64,000 bases of DNA from UBA935 sp031556725. GTDB taxonomy: Bacteria > Bacillota > Clostridia > Lachnospirales > Lachnospiraceae. Made by a program: the position numbers and the translations under genes. The stretch covers positions 1-64,000 of the forward strand of contig JAVBSL010000004.1 of assembly GCA_031556725.1 (NCBI GenBank), written 5' to 3'. This document shows, one piece after another, positions 41,021 to 49,262 of this stretch (position 1 is the first letter of the stretch; each line of letters begins with the position of its first letter). Under the pieces are notes generated by a model. The model did not search any database, had not been told where the DNA came from, and saw only the letters and a list, made by a program, of their open reading frames with translations.

Positions 41021-43249
41021 TTGCTTAACGCTGACATTCCAATTAAGAACGCCAATGAAGATTCACTTGACCGTGCTGATTTTGCGCGGCAATTGGCAAG
41101 TGCAATAATTAAATACAACCAGGAAAGTAGCTTTAATATAGGTCTGTATGGGGAATGGGGATCTGGCAAGACTTCTGTCATTAATATGATTGAAGAAAAA
41201 TTACAAGATTTAGCAACATCAATGGTGAATAAGCCAATTATTTTAAGATTCAACCCATGGCTTTTTACTGACCAAACGCAATTAATTACACAGTTTTTTG
41301 CACAACTATCCAGTGAATTTAATATAAGCAACTCTTCAAAAGCAGCTAAACATATAGCAAATGCTCTTGAAACCTTTGGAGGTGCATTGGAGTTCACCTC
41401 ACTAATACCTCAAGTTGGGGTTATTGGAAAAATATCCTCAACATTAACAAAGGATATCAGCAAGGGAGTTCGCAATTATGCAGAAAAAAAAGAAAATATT
41501 CAACATAAAAAGAATGCTCTAGTTCAAATATTATCAAAATCGAAAACTAAAATTATTGTTATTATTGATGATATTGATAGATTATCAAATGAGGAAATAC
41601 GTGCTGTGTTTCAACTTGTTAAATCTATTGCAGATTTTCCTAACACAATTTACCTATTAGCTTTTGACTTTGAAATCGTTAGTCATGCACTCACAGGTGT
41701 GCAAAATTATGACGGATCAAAATACTTAGAAAAGATTATACAGGTTCCATTTCAGTTGCCTCAGATAAACGAGCAGCAATTAACTCAAATATTTCTTAAC
41801 AAATTAAATGATACTATTGGAGAAATACCTGATGAGTCTTATGACAAGAAAAAATGGTCAAGGTTATTTCATATGGGTATCAAGCCTCTTTTATCAACTG
41901 TGAGAGATGTGATCCGGCTTAACAATACAATAAGTTTAAAATATGCATTCTTAGAAAGAGAAGTTGATATTGCTGACTTAGTTGGGGTTACGGCAATACA
42001 AGTATTTGCCCCTCATATTTACAGCGCATTGCCTCTATATAAAGAAAATTTCTGTGGTTCTTTCCAACATTTATCTGACAATCGAAATGAACAAGAATTC
42101 AAAACACTATATGAAAATATCATAAAGGATTTAGATGAACATATTAAAAACTCTGTGACGGAAATACTATGTTGCTTGTTCCCCAAAGTAAGTAATATAA
42201 TGAAAAAAGGTATTTCAGGAGTTGTATATCATTATCAAAACTCGCAAAGATTAGGAAACATATACAATGTGAATTACTTTGATAGATACTTTTCGCTCTC
42301 ATTAGATAATAGCCTTTCAATAAAAGAAGCGCAGAATATTATATTATTTATGAGTGAAGAACAAATAAAGGAAACTTTGCTCAAATTAGATGCTAAAAAG
42401 CAGACAAACCTTTTTTTAGATTATCTTAGTGCCTTTTTTACGCCTCTGAAAAAAGCTGATAGACATAAACAACGCGTTATTTTTTTGTTGCAACAAATTA
42501 CATCTACATGGAATGAATTGCATGATGCCGATGCTGCAAATTTCATATCATATCCATGGACTTGGAGGATGACAAATATAATTGATTGTTTGTTGTGGGT
42601 AATTGACGAGGAACAAGAACGATACATAATTCTAGAAAAGATTTTTAAAGATTTTAAAATAAGTATCTCAATAAAAATACGAATATTAATGGGCTTTGAA
42701 AGATCCCATAATCGCTTTTTGGGGAGCGATGAAGAAGAAAAGAAATATGATGAACATATTTTTATGTTGTGCAATGTTTTAAAATACGAAGGTATTTGTA
42801 TTGAACTGATAAAAGCTCAACTTAAAGATGCTGAATCCATTGATAAAGAGGATTTATCTGCAATTCATTGGTTTGTAGAAAAGTGTGACAATGATGTTTT
42901 GAAAGAGATGTTCGAAAAATACTTAGACCAAATACAATTAACCAATTTAGGTCTTTCAAAATTCATTGCAACATTTATAGGACATGGGAAGGGAGCTTCT
43001 GATTTTGTTTTTGATATCTGGAATATTAATCTTAATCAAATAAAAGAACATATTAATATTGAAAATGCTATAATGCGGATGGAACAATTTATTACAACTG
43101 ACGAGTTCAATAATATGAATATGCAATTTAAAGAGGATGTTATTGCTTTCCTTTCTTTTTGTGAAGTTAAGGATGAAAGTTATCGTGAAAATGCTACCCG
43201 CCCATTAATGGAAAAGTATGCGGAAAAACATAATGTTTCATTAAAATAA
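41021..43249 (+). CDS. KAP family P-loop NTPase
   Basis: 742 residues from TTG 41021 after AGAGGTGAT. The start (ADIPIKNANEDSLDRADFAR) and Walker A GLYGEWGSGKTS (~residues 44-55), then LRFNPWLFTDQTQLI and Walker B IIVIIDDIDRLSNEE (~170) define the KAP family. KAP proteins often have membrane segments inserted in the NTPase domain; here the stretch ~110-145 is only moderately hydrophobic. The C-terminal ~400 residues are helical with no recognised domain. KAP NTPases occur in several antiphage systems. With the DUF262/DUF1524 gene it forms a two-gene cassette bounded by palindromic repeats. Confidence 0.85.
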   Translation: MLNADIPIKNANEDSLDRADFARQLASAIIKYNQESSFNIGLYGEWGSGKTSVINMIEEKLQDLATSMVNKPIILRFNPWLFTDQTQLITQFFAQLSSEFNISNSSKAAKHIANALETFGGALEFTSLIPQVGVIGKISSTLTKDISKGVRNYAEKKENIQHKKNALVQILSKSKTKIIVIIDDIDRLSNEEIRAVFQLVKSIADFPNTIYLLAFDFEIVSHALTGVQNYDGSKYLEKIIQVPFQLPQINEQQLTQIFLNKLNDTIGEIPDESYDKKKWSRLFHMGIKPLLSTVRDVIRLNNTISLKYAFLEREVDIADLVGVTAIQVFAPHIYSALPLYKENFCGSFQHLSDNRNEQEFKTLYENIIKDLDEHIKNSVTEILCCLFPKVSNIMKKGISGVVYHYQNSQRLGNIYNVNYFDRYFSLSLDNSLSIKEAQNIILFMSEEQIKETLLKLDAKKQTNLFLDYLSAFFTPLKKADRHKQRVIFLLQQITSTWNELHDADAANFISYPWTWRMTNIIDCLLWVIDEEQERYIILEKIFKDFKISISIKIRILMGFERSHNRFLGSDEEEKKYDEHIFMLCNVLKYEGICIELIKAQLKDAESIDKEDLSAIHWFVEKCDNDVLKEMFEKYLDQIQLTNLGLSKFIATFIGHGKGASDFVFDIWNINLNQIKEHINIENAIMRMEQFITTDEFNNMNMQFKEDVIAFLSFCEVKDESYRENATRPLMEKYAEKHNVSLK

Positions 43250-43319
43250 TTTAAGTAGCACAGGCGATATACCTATAACAAATTATTTTTTTATTACTTT
43301 ATTGTATTAGGATTTTTAG

Positions 43320-43345
43320 ACTTCGGGCCAAGTTGACCCGAAGTT
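43320..43345. repeat. Module-joint palindromic repeat, copy R2
   Basis: ACTTCGGG-CCAAGTTGA-CCCGAAGT plus T, 70 bp after the KAP gene. Same orientation as R1, one base different in the centre. The interval 43250-43821 (572 bp) has no credible gene; it holds R2, a long palindrome, R3 and an oriT-like site. Confidence 0.8.
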
Positions 43346-43419
43346 ATTTTTTGCAAATAAGTTCCACCTTGCTATCTTTACAAAAAGATTTTATATTCCC
43401 CGTCGCCGTGATCCGATTA

Positions 43420-43499
43420 GCACAGACAGAGAAATCAGTCAAGGGCACACAAGGTGCGCCGCCTAGCGGTTTACCCTTGACTGATTTCTCTGTCTGTGC
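43420..43499. repeat. Long palindrome with 26-bp perfect arms
   Basis: Arms 43420-43445 (begins GCACAGACAGAG) and 43474-43499 (ends CTCTGTCTGTGC) are perfect 26-bp reverse complements around a 28-nt GC-rich loop (GGTGCGCCGCC core). Imperfect pairing goes on outward: TCCCCGTCGCC near 43397 with GGTGGCGGGGA near 43513. A transcript would form a very stable hairpin. Confidence 0.9.
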
Positions 43500-43630
43500 T
43501 TCCTTCCGGCTGGTGGCGGGGATATATTCTTTTGAGCCGCTCCGCCCATGAATGGGCGGCGGGGGTGGGTTGAGAACAAGGGAATGAAGCGATAGCGAAA
43601 GGACCGCAACAATAAAGTGCGAAGCACTCC

Positions 43631-43655
43631 ACTTCGGGTCAACTTGTCCCGAAGT
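43631..43655. repeat. Module-joint palindromic repeat, copy R3 (inverted)
   Basis: This 25-bp copy is the exact reverse complement of R1 (ACTTCGGG-TCAACTTGT-CCCGAAGT). It lies between the long palindrome and the oriT-like site. Confidence 0.8.
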
Positions 43656-43680
43656 CACGGGTTTGGGGGAACCCCAACAA

Positions 43681-43755
43681 GCAAAATTTCCCACTATTTC
43701 CGAAGCCGGAAAAAGTGGGAAATTTGCAAGTGTCATACACTTGCCCTGCTTGCCG
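43681..43755. other. oriT-like site (origin of transfer candidate)
   Basis: A perfect 12-bp inverted repeat AAATTTCCCACT / AGTGGGAAATTT (43684-43695, 43714-43725) is followed directly by a second one, CAAGTGT-CAT-ACACTTG (43727-43743), and then CCCTGCTTGCCGG. Inverted repeats next to a CTTGCCCTG-type sequence are how relaxase nick regions of MOBP/MOBQ type look. No relaxase gene is in the window, so transfer would need one in trans. Confidence 0.5.
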
Positions 43756-43821
43756 GTTTTATACAGACCATGAAATAGCCATTTTACGTAAAGCTATAAT
43801 TGTAAGTTTTTGATACACTGT

Positions 43822-44121
43822 CTATTTAGCGGTCAGTATATTTTTAAGCAATTGGACAATTATGCAAGCTCCACTTTGCATTCCCATTTCAAAATATATG
43901 TCTTGCATATCTGATGCGTAATCAAGGATATATTCCATTATTTCATCTTCCGAATTGTCAGGAAAATTATTATCCATGAATTTCCGAAGTGACTTTTGTG
44001 CATTTTTGATTCGCATATCATAATCACCAGTTTCCGTTTTGGGTAACTCTGTTCCATGAAGTAAAAATTCTCGTAATTGTTGGATATCCAACCGATTATT
44101 ATATTCTGCTTCTAATAACAT
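43822..44121 (-). CDS. Small helical protein, DUF6809-like
   Basis: 99 residues, ATG 44121, translated right behind the gene at 44127-44369 (5-bp gap). Entirely helical and acidic; it ends with a moderately hydrophobic helix (MGMQSGACIIVQLLKNIL) like that at the end of the small proteins annotated DUF6809 in gut Firmicutes mobile elements. The two neighbouring genes share this plan (acidic helical body, then a Phe/Tyr-Gly-rich end) and may be distant paralogues. No known function. Confidence 0.6.
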   Translation of the reverse strand: MLLEAEYNNRLDIQQLREFLLHGTELPKTETGDYDMRIKNAQKSLRKFMDNNFPDNSEDEIMEYILDYASDMQDIYFEMGMQSGACIIVQLLKNILTAK

Positions 44122-44126
44122 ATGCC

Positions 44127-44369
44127 TTATTCCTTTCCGTCATTTTGACATTGTTTAAATAATTCCCACGCGAAGTAAAATCCACTTTGAAAAAAAGCCT
44201 TGCCGTTGTTTATGTGGTATGAAGAAATATCTTCTTCCAGCTTTGCCATATCTTCAAAGCAAAGCTTGTCCTGAAGCCATGAAATATCAACGTCTACTTC
44301 TCTGGCTCTTTCAATAAATTCTATGCTGTTTATGTGGCTTTGGTATATTTCATCAATCCGATTTTTCAT
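44127..44369 (-). CDS. Small helical protein, DUF6809-like
   Basis: 80 residues, ATG 44369 after AAAGGAGA; the longer open frame to 44444 crosses the regulatory region and lacks a ribosome site. Sequence MKNRIDEIYQSHINSIEFIE, then an acidic helix and the end YHINNGKAFFQSGFYFAWEL, similar in plan to its downstream neighbour. Divergent from the XRE gene at 44515, with a GTATG-GTG-CATAC palindrome (44408-44420) between them, a possible operator for that regulator. Confidence 0.6.
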   Translation of the reverse strand: MKNRIDEIYQSHINSIEFIERAREVDVDISWLQDKLCFEDMAKLEEDISSYHINNGKAFFQSGFYFAWELFKQCQNDGKE

Positions 44370-44407
44370 ACATTGTCTCCTTTCGTTTGTATTTGCACAT
44401 ATTATAA

Positions 44408-44420
44408 GTATGGTGCATAC
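44408..44420. promoter_or_regulatory. Palindromic operator candidate between divergent genes
   Basis: GTATG-GTG-CATAC, perfect 5-bp arms, lies between the leftward DUF6809-like gene and the rightward XRE gene. Confidence 0.4.
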
Positions 44421-44514
44421 ATATGTCAATGTTGCCATACACATATATGCCTGTTAATAATATTCAATTTTCGTTAAAATATAAAAAGGGTTTGCTTTGA
44501 AAGGAGTTGGAATA

Positions 44515-44853
44515 TTGGATAATTATGATGACAGAATTAAAAATATAGCTTTAAAGCTCAGAAACATTAGAGAGTTAAAAGATTTAACAAGAAGTGAATT
44601 TTATGAGTCTTTAGGTGAAAACTCTGAATATTGGGGACGAATTGAGCGTGGAGAGCAACCCATCAGCTTGCAGAAGATTTTATTGATTTGTGATATTTAC
44701 AATATTCCGATTGAGACATTGGTAGATATACATTTTCAGGAACTGGATGATAAAGAATTAAAACAAGAAACTTATGATTTGATTGAAAAATGTAATTATA
44801 GTCAACTTGAAATAATTAAAAAGTTTATAGAAGAATTTGTTTTGAAAATGTAA
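44515..44853 (+). CDS. XRE family regulator, small
   Basis: 112 residues from TTG 44515, 8 bp after AAAGGAG. The helix-turn-helix spans ~12-68 (LRNIRELKDLTRSEFYESLG, WGRIERGEQPISLQKILLIC) with the usual YNIPIETLVD ending. The C-terminal ~40 residues are a helical dimerisation tail. Probably regulates the divergent DUF6809-like pair or itself. Confidence 0.82.
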   Translation: MDNYDDRIKNIALKLRNIRELKDLTRSEFYESLGENSEYWGRIERGEQPISLQKILLICDIYNIPIETLVDIHFQELDDKELKQETYDLIEKCNYSQLEIIKKFIEEFVLKM

Positions 44854-44928
44854 AAAGGCATTTAGATAATGTTACATATTGTCTCTGCTTTTTCGGCTAG
44901 ATTATATAATTTGAATAGTCAGGTAAAG

Positions 44929-44962
44929 AATGCCTTGCAGTAAAAGCTGCCAGGCATTTTTT
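44929..44962 (+). terminator. Terminator between XRE gene and recombinase operon
   Basis: AATGCCTTGCAG (44929-44940) pairs with CTGCCAGGCATT (44947-44958), two internal mismatches opposite each other, followed by a T run. Confidence 0.8.
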
Positions 44963-45041
44963 GAATGAAAATGATTGCTGATGATAGCTTTGTCGTATGA
45001 GGTATCCATCCGACAGGTGTGCTTCTGAATTACTACTATAG

Positions 45042-45095
45042 AGCATATACATATGCTTAAACGGAGTTGAATGATATGCCAAAATGTGGTATAAT
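45042..45095 (+). promoter_or_regulatory. Promoter and palindrome before the XRE/recombinase operon
   Basis: TTGAAT (45067-45072), 17 bp, TATAAT (45090-45095) with TG extension (TGGTATAAT). Just upstream is AGCATAT-AC-ATATGCT (45042-45057), a likely operator for the XRE protein encoded next. Confidence 0.75.
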
Positions 45096-45127
45096 GATTA
45101 TAGTAACAGGAAGGGAGGAAACAGGCA

Positions 45128-45484
45128 TTGAAAGAATTAGGAAACAGATTGAAAGTTTTGAGGGATGGGGTAAGACTGTCACAGGTAAAAATGGCAGAGA
45201 TATTGAACCTTAAACAGTCCAGTATCAATCGTTATGAACAGGGACTTTCAACACCCTCATGTGAAACCTTGACAAAATATGCAGATTACTTTGATGTGTC
45301 CATGGATTATATTTTTGCCCGGACAGACAACCCGCAGGGCAAATTATATGATTTTCAGCCTAAGATTGTCGCCAACAATGACGAAATGAAACAGTTTATT
45401 GAAATGTGTTTTGACCCACAATCACCAATGAACGGGAAGCTAAAACAAACGCTTCTTCAAATGATGGAGGAGGTGCCTAAATGA
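45128..45484 (+). CDS. XRE family regulator co-transcribed with the recombinase
   Basis: 118 residues from TTG 45128 after GGGAGGAAA. Helix-turn-helix ~5-60 (LGNRLKVLRDGVRLSQVKMA, KQSSINRYEQGLSTPSCETL) and the common YADYFDVSMDYIFARTD ending. The stop overlaps the recombinase start by 4 bp (ATGA), so both are translated together. It likely controls excision and integration of the island by repressing the promoter at 45067-45095. Confidence 0.88.
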   Translation: MKELGNRLKVLRDGVRLSQVKMAEILNLKQSSINRYEQGLSTPSCETLTKYADYFDVSMDYIFARTDNPQGKLYDFQPKIVANNDEMKQFIEMCFDPQSPMNGKLKQTLLQMMEEVPK

Positions 45485-46938
45485 ATGGTGTTATTTACGC
45501 CCGCTATTCTTCTGATAGTCAGAGAGAAGAAAGCATTGAAGGACAGCTTAGAGAATGTAAGGAATATGCTGAACGGAATGGCATTACTATTTTAGGGACT
45601 TACATTGACAGGGCTTTATCAGCTAAAACGGATAACCGCCCAGAATTTCAGCATGTGATTAAGGATAGTGCAAAAGGCTTATTTGACATAGTGCTTGTCT
45701 GGAAATTGGATAGGTTTGCCCGTAATCGTTATGATAGTGCCCGCTATAAGAATATCTTGAAGAAGAATGGTGTAAAAGTCCTTTCTGCTAAAGAGAATAT
45801 TTCCGAAGGAAGTGAAGGAATTATTCTGGAAGCAATGCTTGAGGGATATGCGGAATACTATTCTGCTGAACTTTCAGAAAAGGTTATTCGCGGTTTGACG
45901 GATAATGCGTTGAAATGCAAATATAACGGTGGCAGGATTCCGATGGGCTACTATATTGATGAACAACAATATTATCAGATTGACCCCAAAACCGCTCCAA
46001 TAATTTTGGAATTGTTTACCCGTTACAAAGATGGGGAAACCATGCAGGCACTTGTAAATAGCCTGAATGCTAGAGGAATACGTTCCATTGGGGGTGGTAA
46101 AATTACATTGAATATTATGAACCATCTTTTGAAAAATCGTCGATACATGGGAGAATACAGTTACCGGGATGTTGTGAAAGAAGATGGTATACCGGCAATT
46201 GTATCAAAGGAGTTATTTGAACAGATACAGACGCAGTTAGCCAAGAATAAAAAAGCTCCTGCCAGACACAAAGCAGAAGATGCTTACCTTTTAACCACCA
46301 AACTATATTGTGGAAAATGTAATTCCTTTATGGTTGGCGAAAGTGGCACAAGCAAAACTATGAAAGTGCATCACTATTACCGTTGTGTAAATACCAAGAA
46401 AAAGAAATTATGCACCAAGAAAGCAGTTAAAAAAGACTGGATTGAAGATTTGGTGATACACCATACCATGAACGCTATTATGAATGATGAAATCATGGAA
46501 CGGCTGATAGATACATTAATGGATTTGCAAAAAAAGGAAAACACAGAACTTCCGTTGCTGAAAAAACAGCTTGCGGAAACACAAAAGGGTATTAACAATA
46601 TGCTGAATGCAATCCAAGCTGGGATATTTACCCCATCCACAAAACAGCGATTGGATGAACTTGAAGAAACCAAAAGCAAACTTGAAGTAAGTATTTTACA
46701 GGAAGAAATGCAAAAGCCTATGCTTACAAGGGAACAGGTTGCATTTTTCATCTACCGTTTCCGCGAGTTTGATGTGACAAAGCAGGAACAGCGGCAACGG
46801 CTGATTGACAGTTTCGTTAATGCAGTATATCTTTACGAGGATAAGGTAGTATTAACCTTTAACTATAAAGAGGGTTCCAAAACCGTTACACTTGCAGAGG
46901 TTGAGAGTTCGGATTTATCCTGCTTTCCTGCATACTGA
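45481..46938 (+). CDS. Large serine recombinase
   Basis: 485 residues. Resolvase domain with catalytic Ser10 in VIYARYSSDSQREESIEGQL and the arginines of LVWKLDRFARN, then a Recombinase domain (GGRIPMGYYIDEQQ, LNARGIRSIGGGKIT, LLKNRRYMGEY). A zinc ribbon follows (YCGKCNSFM ... YYRCVNTKKKKLC), then a coiled coil (~350-410). This is the TnpX/phage-integrase type that integrates and excises elements without a tRNA target. Length is slightly short for the class (usually 500-550). It is the only integrase in the island and sits together with the oriT-like site, as in mobilizable elements. Confidence 0.92.
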   Translation: MNGVIYARYSSDSQREESIEGQLRECKEYAERNGITILGTYIDRALSAKTDNRPEFQHVIKDSAKGLFDIVLVWKLDRFARNRYDSARYKNILKKNGVKVLSAKENISEGSEGIILEAMLEGYAEYYSAELSEKVIRGLTDNALKCKYNGGRIPMGYYIDEQQYYQIDPKTAPIILELFTRYKDGETMQALVNSLNARGIRSIGGGKITLNIMNHLLKNRRYMGEYSYRDVVKEDGIPAIVSKELFEQIQTQLAKNKKAPARHKAEDAYLLTTKLYCGKCNSFMVGESGTSKTMKVHHYYRCVNTKKKKLCTKKAVKKDWIEDLVIHHTMNAIMNDEIMERLIDTLMDLQKKENTELPLLKKQLAETQKGINNMLNAIQAGIFTPSTKQRLDELEETKSKLEVSILQEEMQKPMLTREQVAFFIYRFREFDVTKQEQRQRLIDSFVNAVYLYEDKVVLTFNYKEGSKTVTLAEVESSDLSCFPAY

Positions 46939-46949
46939 AAATCAGTAAA

Positions 46950-46996
46950 GAAAAAAGTCACAAACCCAGTAAATAAGGGACTTGTGGCTTTTTTGA
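46950..46996 (+). terminator. Terminator behind the recombinase gene
   Basis: AAAAAAGTCACAA, then CCC, pairs with GGG, then TTGTGGCTTTTTT, a long stem with AGTAAATAA loop, between the recombinase stop and 46996. Confidence 0.8.
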
Positions 46997-47052
46997 TTTT
47001 CGTGGTTTATTTGGAGAATTAAAGTTTTGGGGACTACTGCGCTAAAAAGTGA

Positions 47053-47173
47053 TTATTTTACCCTGGCAATGAGGGTAGGATTTAATAAATCCTCCAGTGA
47101 GCAGCCTAACTCTTCTGCCTTCATATCCAAATACAGAGACAAGGATACCGCCGAGAAAACGCCATCAGAACAG
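47053..47173 (-). pseudogene. Truncated 3' end of an unidentified gene
   Basis: On the minus strand the frame SDGVFSAVSLSLYLDMKAEE, then LGCSLEDLLNPTLIARVK-stop, reads like a real protein C-terminus but has no start or ribosome site. It is cut at the degenerate repeat R4 (47174). It is likely the remnant of a gene broken when the TetR/ligase module was inserted. The interval 46939-47308 otherwise holds a terminator, R4 and the promoter of the TetR gene. Confidence 0.4.
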
Positions 47174-47198
47174 ACTTCGTGCCAAGTTGACCCGAGGA
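47174..47198. repeat. Module-joint palindromic repeat, copy R4 (degenerate)
   Basis: ACTTCGTG-CCAAGTTGA-CCCGAGGA, like R2 but with three changes in the arms. It lies between the recombinase operon and the TetR/ligase module. Confidence 0.65.
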
Positions 47199-47238
47199 AG
47201 GTGTTTACAAGACACTGTGCTGGATTTCATTATTTGTG

Positions 47239-47278
47239 TTGACAAACCTGCGTCAATTATATATCATATGATATATAA
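47239..47278 (+). promoter_or_regulatory. Promoter and 22-bp operator of the TetR/ligase operon
   Basis: TTGACA (47239-47244), 17 bp, TATCAT (47262-47267). A perfect 22-bp palindrome centred on CATATG (47257-47278) covers the -10 region, ideal for repression by the TetR protein encoded 31 bp downstream. Confidence 0.8.
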
Positions 47279-47308
47279 CGAATGATTTATTATTAGGGAG
47301 ATGATGAT

Positions 47309-47893
47309 ATGCCACCCAAACAACGAGTTACAAAAGAAATGATTTTAGAGCAGGCATTTCATATTGTATGCGAAAATGGAATAGAGGCTGTAACAGCGCG
47401 AAGTGTTGCAAAGCAGGTTGGCTGCTCCATTCAGCCAATCTTTAGTCAATTTGCAACAATGGAGGATTTGAGGCAAGGTACTTTTGATTACGCCTGTGAA
47501 TACTTAATGGCTGAAATTATGGACTTTAAGGACTCGCCCAACTTCTTTTCACAAACAACTTTGTGGGTACTTCATTTAGCCCAAAGTAGACCCCATCTAT
47601 ATCATCTGTTGTATCTGTCCAACAACTACGCAAGCAAAAACTTACTGGATGTTATGTTGGCGTATGAGAGTAATCAAGAAATGCTGGACAAAATGATGGC
47701 GGGCTATGGCCTTGACCGCGAAATGTGCGAGGATATTTTAATCAAGGGATTTCTCTTTTTACACGGCATTGCAACGATGGTTTCCACAAACCATATGGAT
47801 TTCAGTGACGAACAGGTTGCGTCAATGATGAAAGATACAATAAGCGATATTGTACGCGGAGCTAAAGAACGGAAAGAAAGGACAAAAACATGA
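47309..47893 (+). CDS. TetR family regulator
   Basis: 194 residues, ATG 47309 after GGGAGATGATG. Helix-turn-helix ~10-55 (ILEQAFHIVCENGIEAVTAR, AKQVGCSIQPIFSQFATMEDL). The recognition helix IQPIFSQF differs from the usual xxLYYYF, pointing to an unusual operator, in keeping with the AT-only-flanked palindrome upstream. Ends overlap the ligase gene by 4 bp. Likely autorepressor released by a ligand related to the ligase's substrate. Confidence 0.88.
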   Translation: MPPKQRVTKEMILEQAFHIVCENGIEAVTARSVAKQVGCSIQPIFSQFATMEDLRQGTFDYACEYLMAEIMDFKDSPNFFSQTTLWVLHLAQSRPHLYHLLYLSNNYASKNLLDVMLAYESNQEMLDKMMAGYGLDREMCEDILIKGFLFLHGIATMVSTNHMDFSDEQVASMMKDTISDIVRGAKERKERTKT

Positions 47894-49257
47894 AGCAGAT
47901 CGGTATATTCAAAGGCATAAATCTTTGTCGCCAATATAAAAAACTGGATAAAAAGCAGCGGAATGATTTGCGCGATACCCGCTTACGCGAGATGGTCTTA
48001 TGGGCTAAAGAAAATAGCCCTATTTACCGGGAACTATATCACAATATCGGCTTAGAATTTACTTTGGCTGATTTGCCCCCTGTGAACAAAGTACAGTTGA
48101 TGTCACGGTTCGACGATTGGTTGACTGACCCCATAGTAAAGTTGTCGGATGTTGAGAGCTTTATGGAAAATCAAGATAACATCGGACGAAAATTTCTCGG
48201 CAAATATATGGTGTTTACCACAAGCGGTTCAACAGGAAACCCTTTGGTTGCATTGTGTGACAGCACTTCCAATAATATGATGGGCGCGATTAACTCCACA
48301 CGGAGTTTTGCGCGGAAAGAGGATATGAAATCCTTTATAATGCGCGGAGGCAAAACAATAGGTGTTTTTGCAACAGGTGGATTTTATTTAGGCAATAGTT
48401 CAGTACGCGCCCGGCAGTTAATGATGCCGTGGAAAAAGCGTAAGATGGCTGTCACGAGCGCATTGCTGCCGATAGAACAGATTGTAACGGAACTAAATGA
48501 ATTTCAGCCAGCCATGTTAGGCGGCTATCCGTCAAATCTTGAATTACTCATTGACGAACAAAAAAGCGGGAGGCTACATATCCACCCAATCTTGATTATG
48601 ACAGGTGGCGAATATCTTTCCGAAGAATTGCGAAAAAATTTATCAGCTGCTTTTAGCTGCTATGTGCAGACTTCCTATTCCTGTACTGAGGGCGGCACGA
48701 TTGCGTGTGAGTGTACTGAACGACATTTTCATCTCAATGATGACTGGTTAATTGTGGAGCCTGTGGACAAAGACAATAAGCCTGTTCCAGATGGCCAGCA
48801 GGCAGACAAAATTTTACTAACCAATCTTTTTAACTTCACCCAACCGTTTATTCGCTACGAAGTAACTGATCGCGTTGTAATGCACCATGAGCCGTGTGCC
48901 TGTGGAAACCTATCCCCTTGGCTGACATTGGAAGGGCGCACTGATGATGTAGTACATTTCAGTCAAGATAATAACGACATCAAGATTGCTCCATTAGCAA
49001 TTTATGCAACACTAAAAGAGGTTCATTCCCTGCGCAGATTTCAGTTTATAGCTTATCCGGGAAATAGAATTGAGCTGCGCTTGGAACCAAAAGAAGAAAA
49101 CAGTAAAGAGGCCTCCTTTTTACAAGCAAAGGAGATATTGTTACCCTTTTTGGCGATCCACGGCATAAAAGATGTGACTATAACTCTATCTGATGAAACA
49201 CCGAAACAGCACCCGGAAAGCGGTAAATATAAGCATATTATTTGTGTGAATGAATAG
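47890..49257 (+). CDS. Phenylacetate-CoA ligase-like adenylate-forming enzyme
   Basis: 455 residues. The P-loop-like motif of adenylating enzymes is present as VFTTSGSTGNPLVAL (~residues 108-122), followed by MLGGYPSNLE, ILIMTGGEYLS, TSYSCTEGG and IRYEVTDRVV. The CACGNLSPWLTLEGRTDD segment with paired Cys matches PaaK/CapK family proteins. Such enzymes activate an aryl or acyl acid as adenylate and transfer it to CoA. There is no acyl-CoA pathway gene beside it, only its TetR regulator, so it may be a detoxification or signalling enzyme carried as island cargo. Bounded by repeats R4 and R5. Confidence 0.82.
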   Translation: MKQIGIFKGINLCRQYKKLDKKQRNDLRDTRLREMVLWAKENSPIYRELYHNIGLEFTLADLPPVNKVQLMSRFDDWLTDPIVKLSDVESFMENQDNIGRKFLGKYMVFTTSGSTGNPLVALCDSTSNNMMGAINSTRSFARKEDMKSFIMRGGKTIGVFATGGFYLGNSSVRARQLMMPWKKRKMAVTSALLPIEQIVTELNEFQPAMLGGYPSNLELLIDEQKSGRLHIHPILIMTGGEYLSEELRKNLSAAFSCYVQTSYSCTEGGTIACECTERHFHLNDDWLIVEPVDKDNKPVPDGQQADKILLTNLFNFTQPFIRYEVTDRVVMHHEPCACGNLSPWLTLEGRTDDVVHFSQDNNDIKIAPLAIYATLKEVHSLRRFQFIAYPGNRIELRLEPKEENSKEASFLQAKEILLPFLAIHGIKDVTITLSDETPKQHPESGKYKHIICVNE

Positions 49258-49262
49258 CAATC

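Noticed and set aside
43344..43736. 130-codon minus-strand ORF across repeat R2, the palindrome and R3
   Set aside because: Its sequence is simply the translation of structured non-coding DNA (palindromic arms, oriT-like site), with a poly-Pro stretch and no ribosome site.
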